From positions 133,716 through 197,715 of the forward strand of contig JAEWQJ010000049.1 of assembly GCA_023399215.1 (NCBI GenBank): DNA of 64,000 bases, read 5' to 3'. This DNA is from Methanobacteriota archaeon (GTDB lineage Archaea > Halobacteriota > Methanosarcinia > Methanosarcinales > Methanosarcinaceae). Both the position numbers and the translations under genes were made by a program. Every line of letters starts with the position of its first letter. Position 1 is the stretch's first letter. Under the pieces are notes generated by a model. The model saw only the letters and a list, made by a program, of their open reading frames with translations. It was not told the origin of the DNA and made no database searches. Shown here piece after piece: positions 63,966 to 64,000 of the stretch.

Positions 63966-64000
63966 TGGTGCCCAGACCCGGATTCGAACCGGGGACAACT
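63966..64000 (-). tRNA. Partial tRNA gene (3' end), isotype not visible
   Basis: The minus strand shows a T arm CCCGG-TTCGAAT-CCGGG followed by the 3' acceptor half TCTGGGC, then A and an encoded CCA. The 5' part, including the anticodon, lies beyond the right edge. Only ~10 bp separate it from tRNA-Gly, so the two form a tRNA cluster. Confidence 0.85.

Overview
The window is chromosomal DNA from a methanogenic archaeon, almost certainly a Methanosarcina. The evidence is archaeal-type machinery throughout (thermosome, archaeal AspRS, Trm56, Pth2, TruD, AMP phosphorylase), an MptN-like tetrahydrosarcinapterin glutamate ligase, TATA boxes upstream of genes, A+T-rich spacers of 0.3-1.4 kb, and expanded families of TPR, HEAT and PQQ-propeller proteins. 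This identification is inferred from gene content, not from a database match.

Layout. 1-5.0 kb: start of a lipoprotein beta-lactamase-fold hydrolase, an M13 metallopeptidase and a BASS transporter. 5.4-11.3 kb: TlyA-like methyltransferase plus a DUF2119-type protein (+ strand), then thermosome, rpiA and aspS (- strand). 12-15.5 kb: metallophosphoesterase and the amt-glnK-membrane protein cluster. 15.8-23 kb: a phosphoribosyltransferase and a solitary porB, both without a normal start codon, a five-repeat helical protein, the ACT/PFL pair, and an AroK-type kinase. 23-27.3 kb: phytoene-desaturase-like flavoprotein, then AMP phosphorylase and trm56. 28-34.5 kb: small proteins, cobQ, an ornithine-cyclodeaminase-family dehydrogenase and DUF434. 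34.5-39 kb: a PPP-family phosphatase between two paralogous TPR proteins. 40-48.8 kb: a short secreted ORF interrupted by TGA, fxsA, lrgAB, nifS-iscU (IscU has substituted cluster ligands), mptN-like, then pth2, transglutaminase-like and truD. 49-55 kb: MATE exporter with a broken MarR gene upstream, and an ABC exporter operon whose middle gene fuses a permease to an M1 peptidase. 55.4-60.6 kb: two tandem PQQ-propeller membrane proteins and a HEAT-repeat surface protein with a PGF-CTERM-like tail. 62-64 kb: a winged-helix regulator with a 25-bp perfect palindrome at its promoter, a 42-aa ORF coupled to a ThiS/SAMP-like ubiquitin-fold protein, tRNA-Gly(GCC) and a partial tRNA.

Three kinds of non-coding structure stand out: (i) three diverged copies of a roughly 400-bp intergenic repeat; (ii) two copies of a roughly 92-104-bp inverted-repeat element in opposite orientation; (iii) many unrelated short tandem arrays (units 10-29 bp), several directly before start codons and some inside genes, where they build protein segments. 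Gene decay or sequence errors show in the MarR gene (stop plus frameshift), the starts of porB and the phosphoribosyltransferase, and the TGA-interrupted secreted ORF.

The best candidates for undescribed biology are the TPR/PPP-phosphatase locus, the ABC/M1-peptidase system, the ubiquitin-like pair, the variant IscU, and the propeller/HEAT surface cluster. All functional statements rest on motif reading; no database search was run.
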